Below, one piece after another: positions 11,705-24,625 of a stretch of 64,000 bases of DNA. The stretch spans positions 64,459-128,458 of the forward strand of contig NW_001799166.1 in the NCBI RefSeq assembly GCF_000165425.1, read 5' to 3'. The notes under the pieces are model-generated. The model was not told the DNA's origin and ran no database searches. It worked only from the letters and a program-made list of their open reading frames with translations. Made by a program: the position numbers and the translations under genes. Source of the stretch: Paramecium tetraurelia (taxonomy: Eukaryota > Ciliophora > Oligohymenophorea > Peniculida > Parameciidae). How positions within the stretch are numbered: the first letter of the stretch is position 1; the number at the start of each line of letters is the position of its first letter.

Positions 11705-13277
11705 TCAAACTACAGTTTTTGAAACTTTGAATTGATCTTGGGGATTAGATTTCTCTTGCTCATACGATGTTTTGAAAATCTAGAAATCCTTTAATTTTTC
11801 GTGATTTTCTCTTGAAGGAGGTTTTTAGTAATTATTTTTTTTCAACTCTGACATAAATTCTTAAATTAAATTATTTTCGTCAAGAACTAGAGAATTATAC
11901 ATAAAAATCTACCTTACTCATCATCAACCCTTAGCTGGTTATTTAAAAATGACTTGGTGGATTCGCTCTATTCACAAAGTTCGATAATGGTATTTAAGGA
12001 TGGTAAATGCTATTTTCTTCTTTCTTGTTTCGGCTTGAATTTCTACTTGATATTAACAAACCAATGATGTTTCATCGCCTCCTCTAATTTCACTCGTTGA
12101 TCTCTTTTCTCCAAGAGCCTCTTGAGCAAATCTAATTATGAAGTACTAAAGACCATCTTGTATTCCTATTGCAGGTTGATTTGCTTGGCCTGAATTTTGG
12201 AGGCCTCAATAAACTATTCTTCCATCTTATTAATGAGTTCCATTTTGATTGAATCCTATTTGACATCGTCCTTGTCGGATTTAATGTAAAAAGTTAGCTA
12301 ATATAGGACAGCTCCAATTTGATAGAGATCAGTGTCAATGGAAGGATTGGAGGATCCCTCGAGTATCTCCGGAGCCAGATATGGAAGTTCAATGGATTGC
12401 TTATATTGTTCAATGGAGTCTTTGTCGTTTTTGATGAGAGGCTTCATGTTGATGGGGTAAATTGACAAGTAGGAGGATTGTAAGTTGATTAAGATATTGT
12501 TTAGAGTGATGTTGCCGTGATAAATTGATTGTTTGTTTAAGAATTTGCATAGCTGTAGTAATTAAAGTATGATCTACAAATAAATCAATTCTTTACAGAT
12601 GCCAATTGGGTTTAGTCCAAGATCAGTCCTTGTTTGAGTAGGGTGGTGAGTTTTTCGCATCGAAAGTACTCGTAAATCAAGTAGATGAAACGACAGTCTT
12701 GATACACCCATTTTAAGTCGAGGAGGGAGGTGTGTTTGACACTTCTTAGGGTTTGCATTTCGCTGTTCAAGAGTTCCATTTGTGCATTCGAGATGGAAGA
12801 CATATTGGCAATATACAATTTATTGGTTTTTTTGTGTTGAATGATGTAGTAATCGGCAACAGTTTATTCTTTGACATAAAATTTCTTGGAGAAATTTGAC
12901 AGTTTGCAGAATTGTTTCAACTTGTCTATCCATTGTTTGTAATGTTCATTGCTAAGAAAAAAGATTAGTAGGTTTCCTAAGCCGTTTGTGAGTTGTATGC
13001 ATTGTGCTTGGTTCGATTTAAATTTGTTGATGGTGCAATTGGAAAGGACCAGGTACTCGTTTTGAATGATGAGTAGGTTGGGTATGAGAGTGACAGGATT
13101 GAGGATTAAAGAATCTTTGTGATTGTGATAGATGGTCAGAGTTTGTTTTAAGAGGGGTATGGTTTTGTTGATTTCTTCGATTTGGGAGTTGGATAATGAA
13201 ACTAGACAGGTTTGGCGTAGAGTATTTTGTTGGGTAGCTTTGATTTTATTTAGAATGAGTCTGAAGTCATTATTCAT
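11705..13277 (-). CDS. Pseudokinase with N-terminal PH-like region
   Basis: 507 residues; introns 12574-12596 (23 nt) and 11887-11912 (26 nt). Residues about 65-135 resemble a PH domain (ending FLSNEHYKQWIDKLKQF). A protein-kinase fold then starts at YYIIQHKKTNKLYIA. Visible lobes: IYLIYEYFRC hinge; HGN where HRD should be (IYHGNITLNNILIN); no DFG (SIYPINM in its place); intact LPYLAPEIL and DTDLYQIGAVLYQL; and a final LEKRDQRVKLEEAMKHHWF that matches the kinase C terminus. Loss of both catalytic Asp residues argues for a pseudokinase scaffold. The ATG at 13277 follows an AT-rich leader; the frame stays open upstream to an ATG at 13553, so a longer N terminus is possible. Confidence 0.8.
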
Positions 13278-13574
13278 TATTAAAATTTATTATTATTAGA
13301 TTTTGAGATTTTATAACATAGTAAATTCATAAAATTTGGCGATTTGGCTTATGATCATCCTCAGCAAGGTCGTTGGTTGTTAGATTTATATAATATATAA
13401 TGTTCGATAAGGAGGAACTTCGATGATCCTGGTATGCTTGGATGATATGGTTGGAGAGTTGGATGGCTGAAGGACACTGTTGATAAAAGTGAGAGAGATG
13501 TCTTGAGGGATTTGATGTTGCATTATAATGGTGGTATCCTATTGAGTATTCATAAATATTAATTTAAATAAAAT

Positions 13575-16500
13575 ATGGACATGAAGAAAACTAAAAAGAA
13601 ACCTGAATTAAGTGAGCAGTTATTCGTTGGGAATTACGTGGATGTTTACCATCAAGGAAGCAAACAATTTAAGTTAGCGTACATTTTGTAGAGAACAGAT
13701 AAGGAAATTGAAGTCACATATGATGGGTTATCAAAAAAGGAAAATGAGGTATGTTTCTGTCTCTAAACTTTGACTAGATAATTAAATTATAGTAAAATCG
13801 AGTATAATTTGCGAGGAGATCTACTACAAGTAAGTAATCATCTAAATCAAGATTATACGGGTGATGACTATAGACAATAAAAAACAGCTCGTGATTATTT
13901 AAAATATTCTCGCGAAGATTGTGAGAAATACACTAAGGAATTAATAACAATTATGTAAACGAATTTTCAGGGAATGACTCCCATTGAAATTACCCAGTGT
14001 GTGCGAGTAAGATAGTTCATCTATTTGGACATGGTCCTTTCGACGGAATTCTAGCCAAAGGAACTCCCCATAGCATTAGAATACATTAAAACCTACTATA
14101 ACTTCATTAAGTGGTACTTTGATTAATTTCCCAAATACTTTGCAGACGTAAATCAATCTATTTAAGTAGTTTATGAGGCACATGAACAATAATGAACTCT
14201 TTATCATCGATGAACGAGCCTCAATAGCAAGTTGCATTCAAGAAGTAAGCGAAGCATTCTGTATGTTATTCGGATCCATTTGGAGACTGTTGAAATAAGA
14301 GAATTCCTTTTTCTACGTATCTCTACCCAATTACATTAGCAAAATCATGACCTCTTGCAATAATAAATCGATAAGTTCTTCCCAGTTCCAGTCTACCAAG
14401 GCTTCGTGACCAATCCCAACATAGAGGATTGGAAACTCTACCAGGGTGCTGGCGATATAATTAAATGCATAAAACGATCATGGTCCTTTTACTTAAAGAC
14501 CATGTCGTACTTTCGCTCCATCGGCGGTCTTCAAAGTTGGGAGAACCTATTGAAACCATAGGAGGGTGGAGAATATACTTACATTCCCCTGAAGGCTATG
14601 CAAAAGATCATCCTAACTTAACAATACTTATCATAATACTTCCCACCCCAAGAACAAAGCAATATGGCCAAGAGGACCTTTGAATGGTTCCAGCTTCGAG
14701 TGGCCAATCTGACCATTTAAGACATCAAAGACACTGACATCGATTAGATCAGAGAAATCGTATAGGATCTACAATATTATTTCTTAAAAGGATATTCCTT
14801 AGATAATTTAAATAAATTAGTGGATGACCTTCAATTGCAAATGGCATTGAAGTTCCTCAAGTCCACCTTCCTCGAGAAGAGAGTCAAAGGACTCAGTGAG
14901 ATCAAAGACTTTACGGAGAAGTTGAAATTTGAGACAAACAGTTAAATCAAGATCAAAAACTCAACCAATAAAGATGAACTCATCAAATGGATAACTTAGA
15001 ATAGGATTCTAGATTATACTCTCCTGGGCGATTCAGTGCATCCTGAACTAATAAAGAGATCCAGCGATGTGGCTATATTCTTATGCAAAAATCAAGTATT
15101 CCCCAACGATTACGTTGACAAAATCTGGTTGAACAATTACGACAAGCATGAGACCACTCAATTAGCATTGTACGAGTTTTTCAAGGCAATCTCCCCAGTT
15201 CTCTAATTCCAAGGGATTGAGAACCTGTACAATCATATTCTGAACATCCCATACAATAAGTATAATGAGAACATCGTAAGCATGATCAGAACATTCACGG
15301 AGGCAGCCTTATCCCAGAAATTTCATGAGCAACAATTACAATTGAAGCCGGATAGGAGGTTTATGACATTCAATTAATTGTGGGAATTGCTTCAGGATAG
15401 GGATGACCAATTGGTAGGAAGTCATATCCAGGAGCAATGCTTTTAAGCAGCTCGCATGATCATTTCTCAGATTCCACAGACAAAGCAGTTCATCTCCTAA
15501 TACTTTGGAAAATGCTTTGAATTGATCGGCAGTCACAAGTCTGTCTATTAGGCTATTAGTTTGGTTCATTATTTCCTTGACAAGCAATTCAAGGATGACA
15601 AAGGCAAGAGGGAATTGATCCAATCTACAGATGACAAGTACAACATCATTGAACTCTTCGTCAAAGATATTGAGGTCTACATGGAGAAGGTGAGATAGTA
15701 CTTCAAGAATGAAGAGCCTCAAGACATCATTATCAATGGAGTTTAGAAGTTCAGTCAGAATGTGTTCTTCAGATTGCAGATGTTGAATTACTTACTTCAG
15801 CAAACTGAATTAAAGATTAATTATGATCAAAGTGTCAGGTTGTGGGATGCTTTGGCTGCTAAAACAAAGGGAGGAATTCAGAAGAAAGAATTAAATAAAA
15901 TTCTCATCAGTAATTATTATCCAGATATTTCCTCATTTAAAATTAATCAAACTTATTTTGATAAGGAGGGTGAATCTAAGTTTTTCACTTAAGTCTTATG
16001 TAATCCGGAAAGGAATGATTATGAAAAGTAAAAGTGTTTAATCAATAATTTAGTTACACAATCGAAGACTTCGAATTATTTTAAGTGTTTTTCAAATCCT
16101 ACAATCAAAATAGACAGATGTTGAAATATTATGGAAACTCTATCCGCTTCATTGTGAACGATCATAATTTTGAAGGCAAAAACGCTATCTGGTAAATTTT
16201 TGCTAAAGTAAAGGATCTGGTCTTGCTTGATCAAATCGCCAATTTTATAATCAATCTATACACTCAACTCAATCTGACACTCGATCCTAAATGCGATAAG
16301 ATCTATTAGGAAATGATGGATAAGTGTTTGGAACTGATCCAACAACAGTGTCCTAGTCTAACCACCAGATCCATCAATCTACTACTCTCCCTATTCAATT
16401 ACTTCCAAAGTGGTCCATCATCAAAGAAATCACTCAAACCAAATAACTACACCTAATTTAAGGTTTAAATCATAAACACAAATAATTAAATTGCAATCAA

Positions 16501-19500
16501 AGAGTACAAAGAAGGAGATACAACAACAGTGAATCAATGGAAATAAAAGTTGGCTGAGGAATTATAAGTAGCGTATTAATAATTAGACATCACTGTTGAT
16601 AATAAATAATTTGAATAATTATTTGATATTGTAGAGACTAATGTAAATCAAGTATTCCATCAAATGGCTGCAGTGAAGGCGAGAATCAATAATAAAAACC
16701 ATCCTAAAAATTACCTTTCCCAAGAACAGCGCACTTTTGACATTCTCTTCAAATTGCTTGACAAATAGGAAAGCACGGAATTCTTGAGTCAGGTTTGGGA
16801 TTTGATTAATAGATTGCCTACTAATATATAAATAAAAAAGTAAGTAGAAAATTGTAAGGATTGGAAAAAATACTTGGATCACTCATTCTTCGATATGTTT
16901 TATGTATTATAAATCATATAAGCATTATTAGTAAATGGATAATGGTGTGAATAATTTAATAATTCTGATGGAGTGGATTTGGTAACTCAAAAATTCTTAG
17001 GTTAACATTTGCAATTTTAGTAACGCCCACTTGAGATTAAATCTTGTTTAACTTATTTAGACATCCTCAGTCATTAAAACATCAAGATTAAGGAACCTCA
17101 AATAATTGATTAAATCAAGCACAAAATACTGGAAATCCTGCAAGAACTCTGCCATTACATTAAGACAAAGAAAAAGTTGGAGGCAGGTTAGAAGAAAACA
17201 CCTCAACAAAAAGAAATGAATGAAATCGAAACACGTCTTCTCAGGAGATGCTTTACTTACTTGGATGAATCTGGTTGTAAATAGTACATCAAATAAAATC
17301 ATGAATTACAACAACAACTTTATAATTACTATGTGGAACATGAAAATCAGGAACTCAAAAAAGAGTACAGTCTTTAATTGTTGAATTTGAAGAACACTCA
17401 AGAAAGCAAATTACTGATTAAAATTCTATTGGGTGATGTACTAAAGAATGTGATTACAAATAACAAATAAAAATGCGAGCACTTTTTTGAGATTTGTTGC
17501 AATCTACTCTTACAAGAAAACAACTTGAATATAGAGAATTTTGTATTTGAAGATCTCCTATCCTACATTAAATAAAAACTATTGTAGTTACCACAAAATG
17601 AAATCACAGTTAAAGATTAAGATTAAATTTTGATAGGCCTATTAAAACTACTTAATGTGCTTATAGATAAACTCCCTCATTTGTCGAATAATAATTAGTT
17701 ATTTGAGTAGATCTTAAGTTATTTATTTGAAAATGAAGGCGAAACTAGATGCAAGTGTAAGTCTCAACAATCAAGAACTGCTGGATTCAATTGCCTATCT
17801 ACTCTCTTGAAAAATTAATAAAACATGAATAAATTCTTAACCAATGTTTCCCCTCTACACTCTACAAACACCTGGAGAACTAAACACCTAAATGACTGGA
17901 ATATATAGAGCAAATTCCACGAAAAATCATCTACAGGATACGTAGGATTATATAATTTAGGATGCATTTGTTATATGAATTCTTTGCTCTAATAATTATA
18001 CATGGTTCCAGCCTTTAGAGAGAAATTGTTGAAGGTAGAAGACAAGAACACTTGTGTATAAGAGGAGAATCTATTGCATTAATTGAAATGTCTATTCTTG
18101 GCTTTGAAGCATTCCTAAAAATAATATCATAACCCAAAGAAGTTCTGTCATGCTTTTAAGGATCTGGATGGAAATCCAACAAATATCTTTGAATAGATGG
18201 ATGTGGATGAATTTTGTAATTTGCTTATGGATAGAATTGAATTAAATGTTAAGTCAACCTCAGATGAAGATTTAGTTAAACGCTTCTTTGGAGGTGTAAT
18301 GTCTAATGAAATCATTGGTAAGACGTGTCCTCACTATTCTGAAAGAGAAGAACCCTTCTTTGCTATATCATTGCCTGTTGCAAATAAGAAGAATTTAGAA
18401 GAATGTTTGCAAACTTTAGTACATGGAGATTTGCTTGAAGGAGAGAATGCTTACAACTGTGAATAATGCAATAAGAAAGTCAGTGCTTTGAAGAGAATGT
18501 GCATCAAGAAATTGCCTGATCATCTCATACTGGTTTTGAAGCGATTCAATTTTGATTTCGATTTGATGGCCAAAGCCAAAATCAACGATAGGATTGAGTT
18601 CCCATTTGAATTGGATATGTTTCCTTACTCTTAGTAGGGATTAAGGAGTTAGGAAAATAGGACAAATAATTCAAATGGACAAGACAATCCTTAAGAATAT
18701 TATTAGTATAGATTGACCGGAGTTGTAATTCATATGGGTTCAGCAGATAGTGGACATTATTATTCGTTCATTCAGGACAAGAATGATTTAAATAAGTGGT
18801 ATGAATTCAACGACATTATCGTTACTCCAGCAGACATGCAAGAACTCAAGAATGATGCTTTTGGGAGTGCAGACAAAATGTTGAAGCTTAAGTACCCTCC
18901 TCAATTAAAGGACAAATCCAAAAGTGCGTATATGTTGTTTTACGAAAGAATTAACCCTGTAAACGTTGCTGAATAAACATAACAAATAGATGTAGAATTG
19001 GATTAGAAGACGGTGTAATTTTTGGATGAGATCAAGGATGAAAACAGGAAATTCCAAATACAACGATTCATATTTAGTCCAGAATATTTTGCTTTTATGC
19101 AGAATTTGATTAAGTTTTAATTACAGCAATTACAGATTTAAGATTAAATCGTAAGAACACTGGTCTACTTTTATTTGACATGTGCAGTGAGGGAAAATGA
19201 CAAAACATTTGTTTCAAATAACATCCTAGATATATAGGAATTATTAAGAAAATCACCGATCACTTCGTAATGGCTATTAAAATGTTTCAATTAGCCATAA
19301 TATATTAGAGAATTTTAATTTGATTGTTCAAAGAAGATGGTTAGGAAGTTTGTAATTTCGATGATAATTACAGCAATAGAGACAGTTTAATAGCAAGAAG
19401 GATACAAGGATCTATATGAGATTGTTGATGACAAACCAAAGTCTTTGGTGGCTTCTTTAATAAATGCTTGGATTTAGATGATACCTGAGTTGAAAAAGAG

Positions 19501-20940
19501 TTTAAAAAATTCAGTTGAATTCTATGATCTTTTCTACAAGTTTGCCAAATTGCACAAATCTAATGCTTAATACTTGATATTAAAGAAGCTAGTTGGTAAA
19601 TTGTTGGATCTTGCCATCGATGTGTTTTAAATTAATTCAAATAAGACCTTAATACCTCAAAGGGAAGTAGTAAAAAGAATGGATGATGTTAAAGTCATTA
19701 AATTTACTGATGATCCTGGTAATTATTTGGGATAATAGAATTATTAAAATGTTGATGTTGCTTCAAGTTATTACGATGAATTATTGGAGAAGAAATTTGA
19801 AAAATCAATGAATTCAGGACCTTCAACTAGTAGAGTGTACATGTGGAGAGTGATAGCCTACTTAATAAAAGGAGAGTAAAAGCAATTTCTAAGTACAGAG
19901 GAGTTAAATCTACTTCAATTCGATACTCAATTTATATCATTTCTTCTAGAAGAGGGCGATTGTAAATTAGCCATCAGAATGATTTCGGATATTTTGAGTG
20001 TTATTTCGATGGATAATCAAAAATAAAGCGATTCTGTTATAGCCTCCATCATAAAGTAAGTAAACGACAAGGAATACAAAGAGTATAGAAAGTACTTAGT
20101 AGTTCTGAAAAGATTGTTTCAAATGAAGGATCAACTTTAAGTTTAAAGAGTACAATAACATTATTAAATTTTAGATCAATGTAGGTATGTCTAAGTTATT
20201 GGATGCAATGCAAAAACAAGGGCAATACTTCTTAGAAACCGACGTATGTTAGCAATACATTTTAAGGGTACATATATATTCTCAATATCTATAGATGGTT
20301 TCCAAGAACTAATTAGTCCATCAATGGATGATTAAAAATTAAAGATCCTGGTAATGGGTAATTGAAATCAATAATTCACAACCACATCCTAATGACAGAT
20401 TAATTGCCAATAATCAGATTCCATAAAAATGTCTGCACAGATTACATAATATCTACTTGCCAAATACATCTTAAGCCTATGCAAAGTTATTGAGTTGGAA
20501 AAAATTACAATATCTCAATTTACCCAAAGAACCATTCAAACCAAATGACGATTTTGACACTGATGATGATTTAACTGAAAAAAATGTTAAGGTGGATGAC
20601 AAGATAGATTTTTAGTAATTTTAACATATATTTAAAGTGATTAAAACTAATGGATTACTGCAACTGTAAGCAAAGTGATGGGTGACTATATTCATTTAAC
20701 TTTCAGTGGTAAAATGGCTCCTTAAAATATGGACATTGAATTAGACAACGAAAGACTTGCTCCATTTAACACTCTATCCAATAACAACAAAATACCTGGT
20801 ATTGTCCATTGCTATCATTTATATTAGGGTACAATAACCAGAGTTACGAAATGGTTATTGAACATCAATCTGATCATGACAATGATACGGAGGAAGGCAA
20901 CAACAATTCTAATAATTAAACTGATTCAGATGGAGAGTGA
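13575..20940 (+). CDS. Giant ubiquitin carboxyl-terminal hydrolase (USP9X/FAF-type)
   Basis: 2,387 residues after eight introns: 13749-13777, 13830-13851, 14148-14169, 14317-14339, 16085-16113, 20150-20174, 20615-20637 and 20799-20827. Residues 1 to about 1400 are a helical-repeat-like region. The USP domain follows: the Cys box GYVGLYNLGCICYMNSLLQQ with predicted nucleophile Cys1424 (Ile replaces the usual Thr in G-x-T-C-Y-M-N); a C-x-x-C finger (NCEQCNKK); LILVLKRFNFD; and the His box DSGHYYSFI with His1686. The domain ends at AYMLFYER. Then come about 600 helical residues and a C-terminal segment (QWITATVSKVMGDYIHLTFSG) like a small beta barrel. Architecture and length match USP9X/USP34-type deubiquitinases. 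The plus frame opens 297 bp from the divergent pseudokinase start. Confidence 0.88.
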
Positions 20941-20999
20941 AATTAACAATCAATCAAGTATTACAATATACAGTTAATATATATAATATTTGTTTTAAT

Positions 21000-21800
21000 A
21001 TGTCAAAGTAATGGTAGATGCATTAGAGTGTGCAAGAGAGTCTATGTTCTTCACTCAATAAAGACGAAATTCTGGAGGAGTTTCTGAGCATTTGCAATGA
21101 GATATCTCAGGAAGATCAAAGTAGTCTAAAGAGTTTGAATTCAAAAATCCAAACCATCAAGAAACACTATGCTTAATAGAAATGCAGAATTGAACATCAA
21201 TTTAAATATATTTACACCTTGCTGGAATAAAAGAAGAATGAGTTAATGACTTTATTAAATACTCATGAGCAAGAATTGGACAAAACATTCAAAAATCTAC
21301 TCCAACAAGTAACTCAAATCCAATCTGTTATTTTTAATATCTCAAATGATATTCTAAGCAATAGATAGGAAATTGTATCAGAAGTTGATGATGATACCTT
21401 TCACAATATTCTCTCTCAATTTGATTAAGAAATACAGATGACTCAAAAATACAAAAGGGAAATCTTGTCATCGAAAATCACCCTCATCATTATTGAGGAG
21501 TGGACTTCACATCATCAAGATGTCATTAAAAGTCTACTCAATTAATGCATTACTATTAAGGATTATCAAAAGCAAATTGAAACTTAGCAATCAGAATTAA
21601 GTGCTTCAACTAGTAGTGAAAGGTTCCATTTTTCAAACAGATCCAGTTAAGAACTCTGCATGAAACAATAAACACCATTGATCGTAAGTTTTGATTAAAA
21701 ATATTTTCTCACTTAAAAATAAACAGAGATATCAAAATCTGATTCTGATATGCACGATAGTTGTGAGTCTGATTTCCTAAAAGAAATGACACAATCCTGA
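21000..21800 (+). CDS. Coiled-coil protein, unknown function
   Basis: 266 residues, no intron. It starts 59 bp after the deubiquitinase stop. Residues 30-210 are dense in Gln/Glu/Lys/Leu with heptad-like spacing (IQTIKKHYAQQKCRIEHQF, then LLEQKKNELMTLLNTHEQEL), as in the coiled-coil segment that follows B-boxes in TRIM-like proteins. However, there is no RING or B-box, and the Cys/His pattern is absent. The tail is Ser/Asp-rich (SKSDSDMHDSCESDF). Probably a cytoskeletal or scaffolding protein; no specific family is claimed. Confidence 0.65.
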
Positions 21801-22401
21801 ATGGTCATTCACTTAATTTATTGTTGTGTATAATATATAATTAATATTACTAATTTATTAACCAATATTAATACATTTTTGAAACACTAGCTAATATAAA
21901 AATAACTAATTTAATTTTTATGGCCTAACCCATCAAACTTATAAGGATAGCTTTTCAAAACGACTCCTTCCTCATTCTTAGGTGGTGTCAAAATGTATTT
22001 TTTTAATTAAATCTATCATTTATTCGCTCTGGTCATTTTATTACTCACACATTTTTTGAAAACTTTTACATTAATTTAATTTTTTGGGAATTCATAATTA
22101 GACAACTATCATTGAGTTTCACACAATAAATTCTTCTGATTCGCATAATTAAGTTCTAAAACCTTTAAAGCATAATTATAATGTATAACTATGCTATATA
22201 ATGTATAACTATCCATAATAAATACAATTATATTATTATAGTTATAAAATTATATATTTTTAATTAAGCATTTACTGAACTCTCTTTTTTATATAATAAA
22301 ATCAGGCAAATATCATTTTTCCAGTCTTGCAGCATCTCTAAATGCGGACTGGGATAAACTTCTGAGTTGAAATGGATATAAATAATAAATGTGTATATTT
22401 T
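21801..22401. other. Intergenic between convergent genes, short 20-bp repeat
   Basis: AT-rich, no gene recognised. A 20-bp unit beginning ATGTATAACTAT occurs at 22181 and again, partly, at 22201. An open plus frame from ATG 21920 runs far into the opposite gene and has no protein-like composition. Confidence 0.35.
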
Positions 22402-22804
22402 TCAAATGGTGGGCAACACGTACTCCTGTTCCTTTACTACTTTATCGTTAAGAATTATTTTGAGATTCAATTTTGAGAATTTTCTTGTGCTCGAGTAGGA
22501 CACCTATTTAAGATGTTCTTTTTGGTCGAATTGAATATTTTTTTTTCTGTAATTATGTAGTATGGTTTTAGCAGTAGCATAATTGATGTTAAGATCCTTA
22601 GCAATCTAAAAGGAATATATTAATATAGAGTACTCTTTTGATTTTGCATTTCTAGAGAAGAACAGTTCGGATCAGCTAAGTCTTTTTCTCCTTCGATATC
22701 ATTTTATATTCCCTCTTCGGAAGCAAGGGAGCATCATTTTGATGAAATTGAGACCCTGATTATTTATACTCATTGTCATTTATGGGTACTTTTGTGAGAG
22801 ACAT
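22402..22804 (-). CDS. Small helix-turn-helix protein, copy 1
   Basis: 124 residues with one 28-nt intron (22606-22633). After a short polar N terminus, residues about 42-75 form a compact HTH-like unit: KKTQLIRTVLLQKCKIKR then, after the intron, IAKDLNINYATAKTILHNYR. The pattern (I/A)A-x-x-L-N-I-x-Y-x-T-A-K-T-I-L is typical of homeodomain-like recognition helices in transposase/CENP-B-like or ciliate HTH proteins. The basic tail ends in a short beta-like segment (LNLKIILNDKVVKEQEYV). Probably DNA-binding. A clear relative with the same length and the same intron position lies at 26509-26908. Confidence 0.7.
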
Positions 22805-22885
22805 TAAATTTGATAAAAAGTTTTTGTTATTCTTAATTCAATAATATATTACAAATAGATTTAGTTTAATATTATATTTTTCATA

Positions 22886-23761
22886 ATGCAAAAGCAAATT
22901 TATAAACAATATGAAAATTCAGATGTTGTAAAATATGGGAACAACGTCGGATTGTTGTTCACTTGTGACCATGCTACTAATGTGTAAATAATCATTAAAT
23001 TAATTAGATTGCCATAAGGTCATGAATGGTCAGAGGAGGATCAAAGAAATTTCGCAAACACTCATTGGGCTGTCGACATAGGGTAAAAGAATTCTCTATT
23101 TAAAGAGCATTGAATTTGGCGAAATATTTGGCCAATCATACTGAGTCTACTCTTGTGAATAGTAAATACAGGTACAAAATCCGAAAATATTTAGTCGTCT
23201 TTATTGCGATGTCAACAGGCAAATTTAGTCAGAATCACTCTTCAGATAGACAGGAGATAACCAAAAAATTGAATTGAATTAAAGTAACGAACAAAATTAA
23301 TGTTTCAGATTTATCTCTCGAAGAACAATGGATAAGAATCCAATACCATTCTAATTATCATTTCGAAGTCAGATAAGCTATTCATGAATTGAAACCTAAG
23401 TTCATATACTCAATTCACTCCTTTACACCTGAATATGAGGGAAAAAAGAGAGATGTTGAGATAGGCATATTGACTAGCCTTTTCGACGAATTCGGAGAGG
23501 CACATCAACAAATACTAAAAAATAAAGGATACGATTGTAGAGTCAATGAACCTTATACTGGAAAAAAAGGTTTAAATTATTCTATTGACTGGTATGAATG
23601 TTTAAGTAACTTTTTCAAGTGCGTGTTTGACATTTGCTAAACCCATAGTTGGAACTCTGTTTGAAGTTAGGAACGACATCCTCAGCAACCCAGAGAGATT
23701 TGCGAAGGTTTCTGCAGATATACTAGCAACCATTTTAGAAGTCATTGGAAAATGGAAATGA
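22886..23761 (+). CDS. N-formylglutamate amidohydrolase-like metal-dependent hydrolase
   Basis: 250 residues; five introns: 22984-23007, 23083-23105, 23172-23194, 23284-23308 and 23592-23619. Family motifs in order: TCDHATNVLP (usually SCEHA..), HWAVDIGA (usually H.DWGA), YSRLYCDVNR (SRL..D.NR), IHSFTPEYEGKKRDVEIGIL (H-S-F-T-P....R...IG), NEPYTGKKGLNYSID and FEVRNDIL (EIRNDL). The metal-binding His and Glu/Asp positions in these motifs are kept. The family hydrolyses N-formyl-glutamate (histidine breakdown) or related amides; the exact substrate here is not shown. The family is mainly bacterial, so an ancient transfer is possible, but the gene is fully ciliate in code and introns. The start lies 81 bp from the divergent HTH gene. 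Confidence 0.85.
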
Positions 23762-23791
23762 GTATTATATATAGATTAATTAAACATGGGC

Positions 23792-24328
23792 TCAATTTTT
23801 GCACTTTAATTTAGGTCTATATCCTATCTATTCGATTAATTCTTTAAATTTTGCCATTTACCTATAATTATTAGTGATACAGGGTGGATATGATGATCTG
23901 AGATCTACAGACTTATTTTAATTGTGTAGGGATTATTTCATTTTGATCTACTATTTCTTATTGATCGATATCACCCTATGTGATTTGAAGTCAAAAGATT
24001 TTCTTTCACTTTCTTCGCATTCTTTACATATTAATTAGATATTCTGGAAAATTGGAAATTTAGTATAAGGATCTATCTTTTGTAATTTAGCCTTATAAGA
24101 TTTTCCATCATTTGTAGTTATAACCGTATCTGCTTTGACAAATTCTAAAGGAAATTGTACAAAATAGTTGTGTTTTTCTGCATCTGATATGATTTGTTTG
24201 ATGGGTCTCTTGGCTTTTCCATAGTTGACAACGGAATGCAACAAAATTGTATTCTCAGTTGTGTCTATTTTGTGAAGCATCCCTTAATATCGAGTATGAT
24301 TAGGAGTCTCTATGTTTATGGATATCAT
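23792..24328 (-). CDS. LSM14/Scd6-type Sm-like domain protein
   Basis: 178 residues, no intron. Residues 1-80 match the LSM14/Scd6/Trailer-hitch Sm domain: ISINIETPNHTRYQGMLHKI, where ISLISKAEIRYEG is the family pattern, then TTENTILLHSVVNYG (cf. DTENSTVALAKVRSFG). A Lys/Arg-rich C terminus follows, without the FDF and TFG boxes of full-length LSM14. Sm-like proteins of this type act in mRNP granules and mRNA decapping or translational repression. Either a short paralogue or a lineage-reduced form. Chosen start: the ATG at 24328 that keeps the first Sm beta strand; a later ATG at 24280 would cut it. Confidence 0.65.
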
Positions 24329-24410
24329 CTATTCTATTATATTAATTCTAATTATAATGTGATTTTTTTAATATGATTTTAATAAATATTTAAATAAAAT
24401 AAAACAAATT

Positions 24411-24625
24411 ATGCCAAACCATTTATTCAGAACTCACCCCAGAACTTATGGAAAGGATTCAAGAGGTAATTCAAATTGACATTTCATAGAATGCAGAGTT
24501 TGCGCTGCCAGATAAGGTTTGATTAGAAAATATGGTATGAATGTGTGCAGAAGATGTTTCAGAGAGAATTATGAATTGATAGGCTTTCACAAGGTATTGC
24601 ATTTACTTATATTCAGTACAATTGA
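24411..24625 (+). CDS. RPS29: Ribosomal protein S29 (uS14)
   Basis: 55 residues (human 56). Introns at 24466-24489 (24 nt) and 24594-24616 (23 nt); the second sits just before the last two codons. The protein reads [20 protein letters not shown], then [16 protein letters not shown], ending in IGFHKYN. The zinc-binding C-x2-C...C-x2-C is intact. Component of the 40S head near the decoding site. The two-codon terminal exon is small but required: without that splice the stop is lost for many codons. Confidence 0.95.

Noticed and set aside
21920..22540. Long open plus frame from ATG 21920
   Set aside because: It has no protein-like composition and runs antisense through the better-supported HTH gene. 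With TGA as the only stop, such frames arise by chance.
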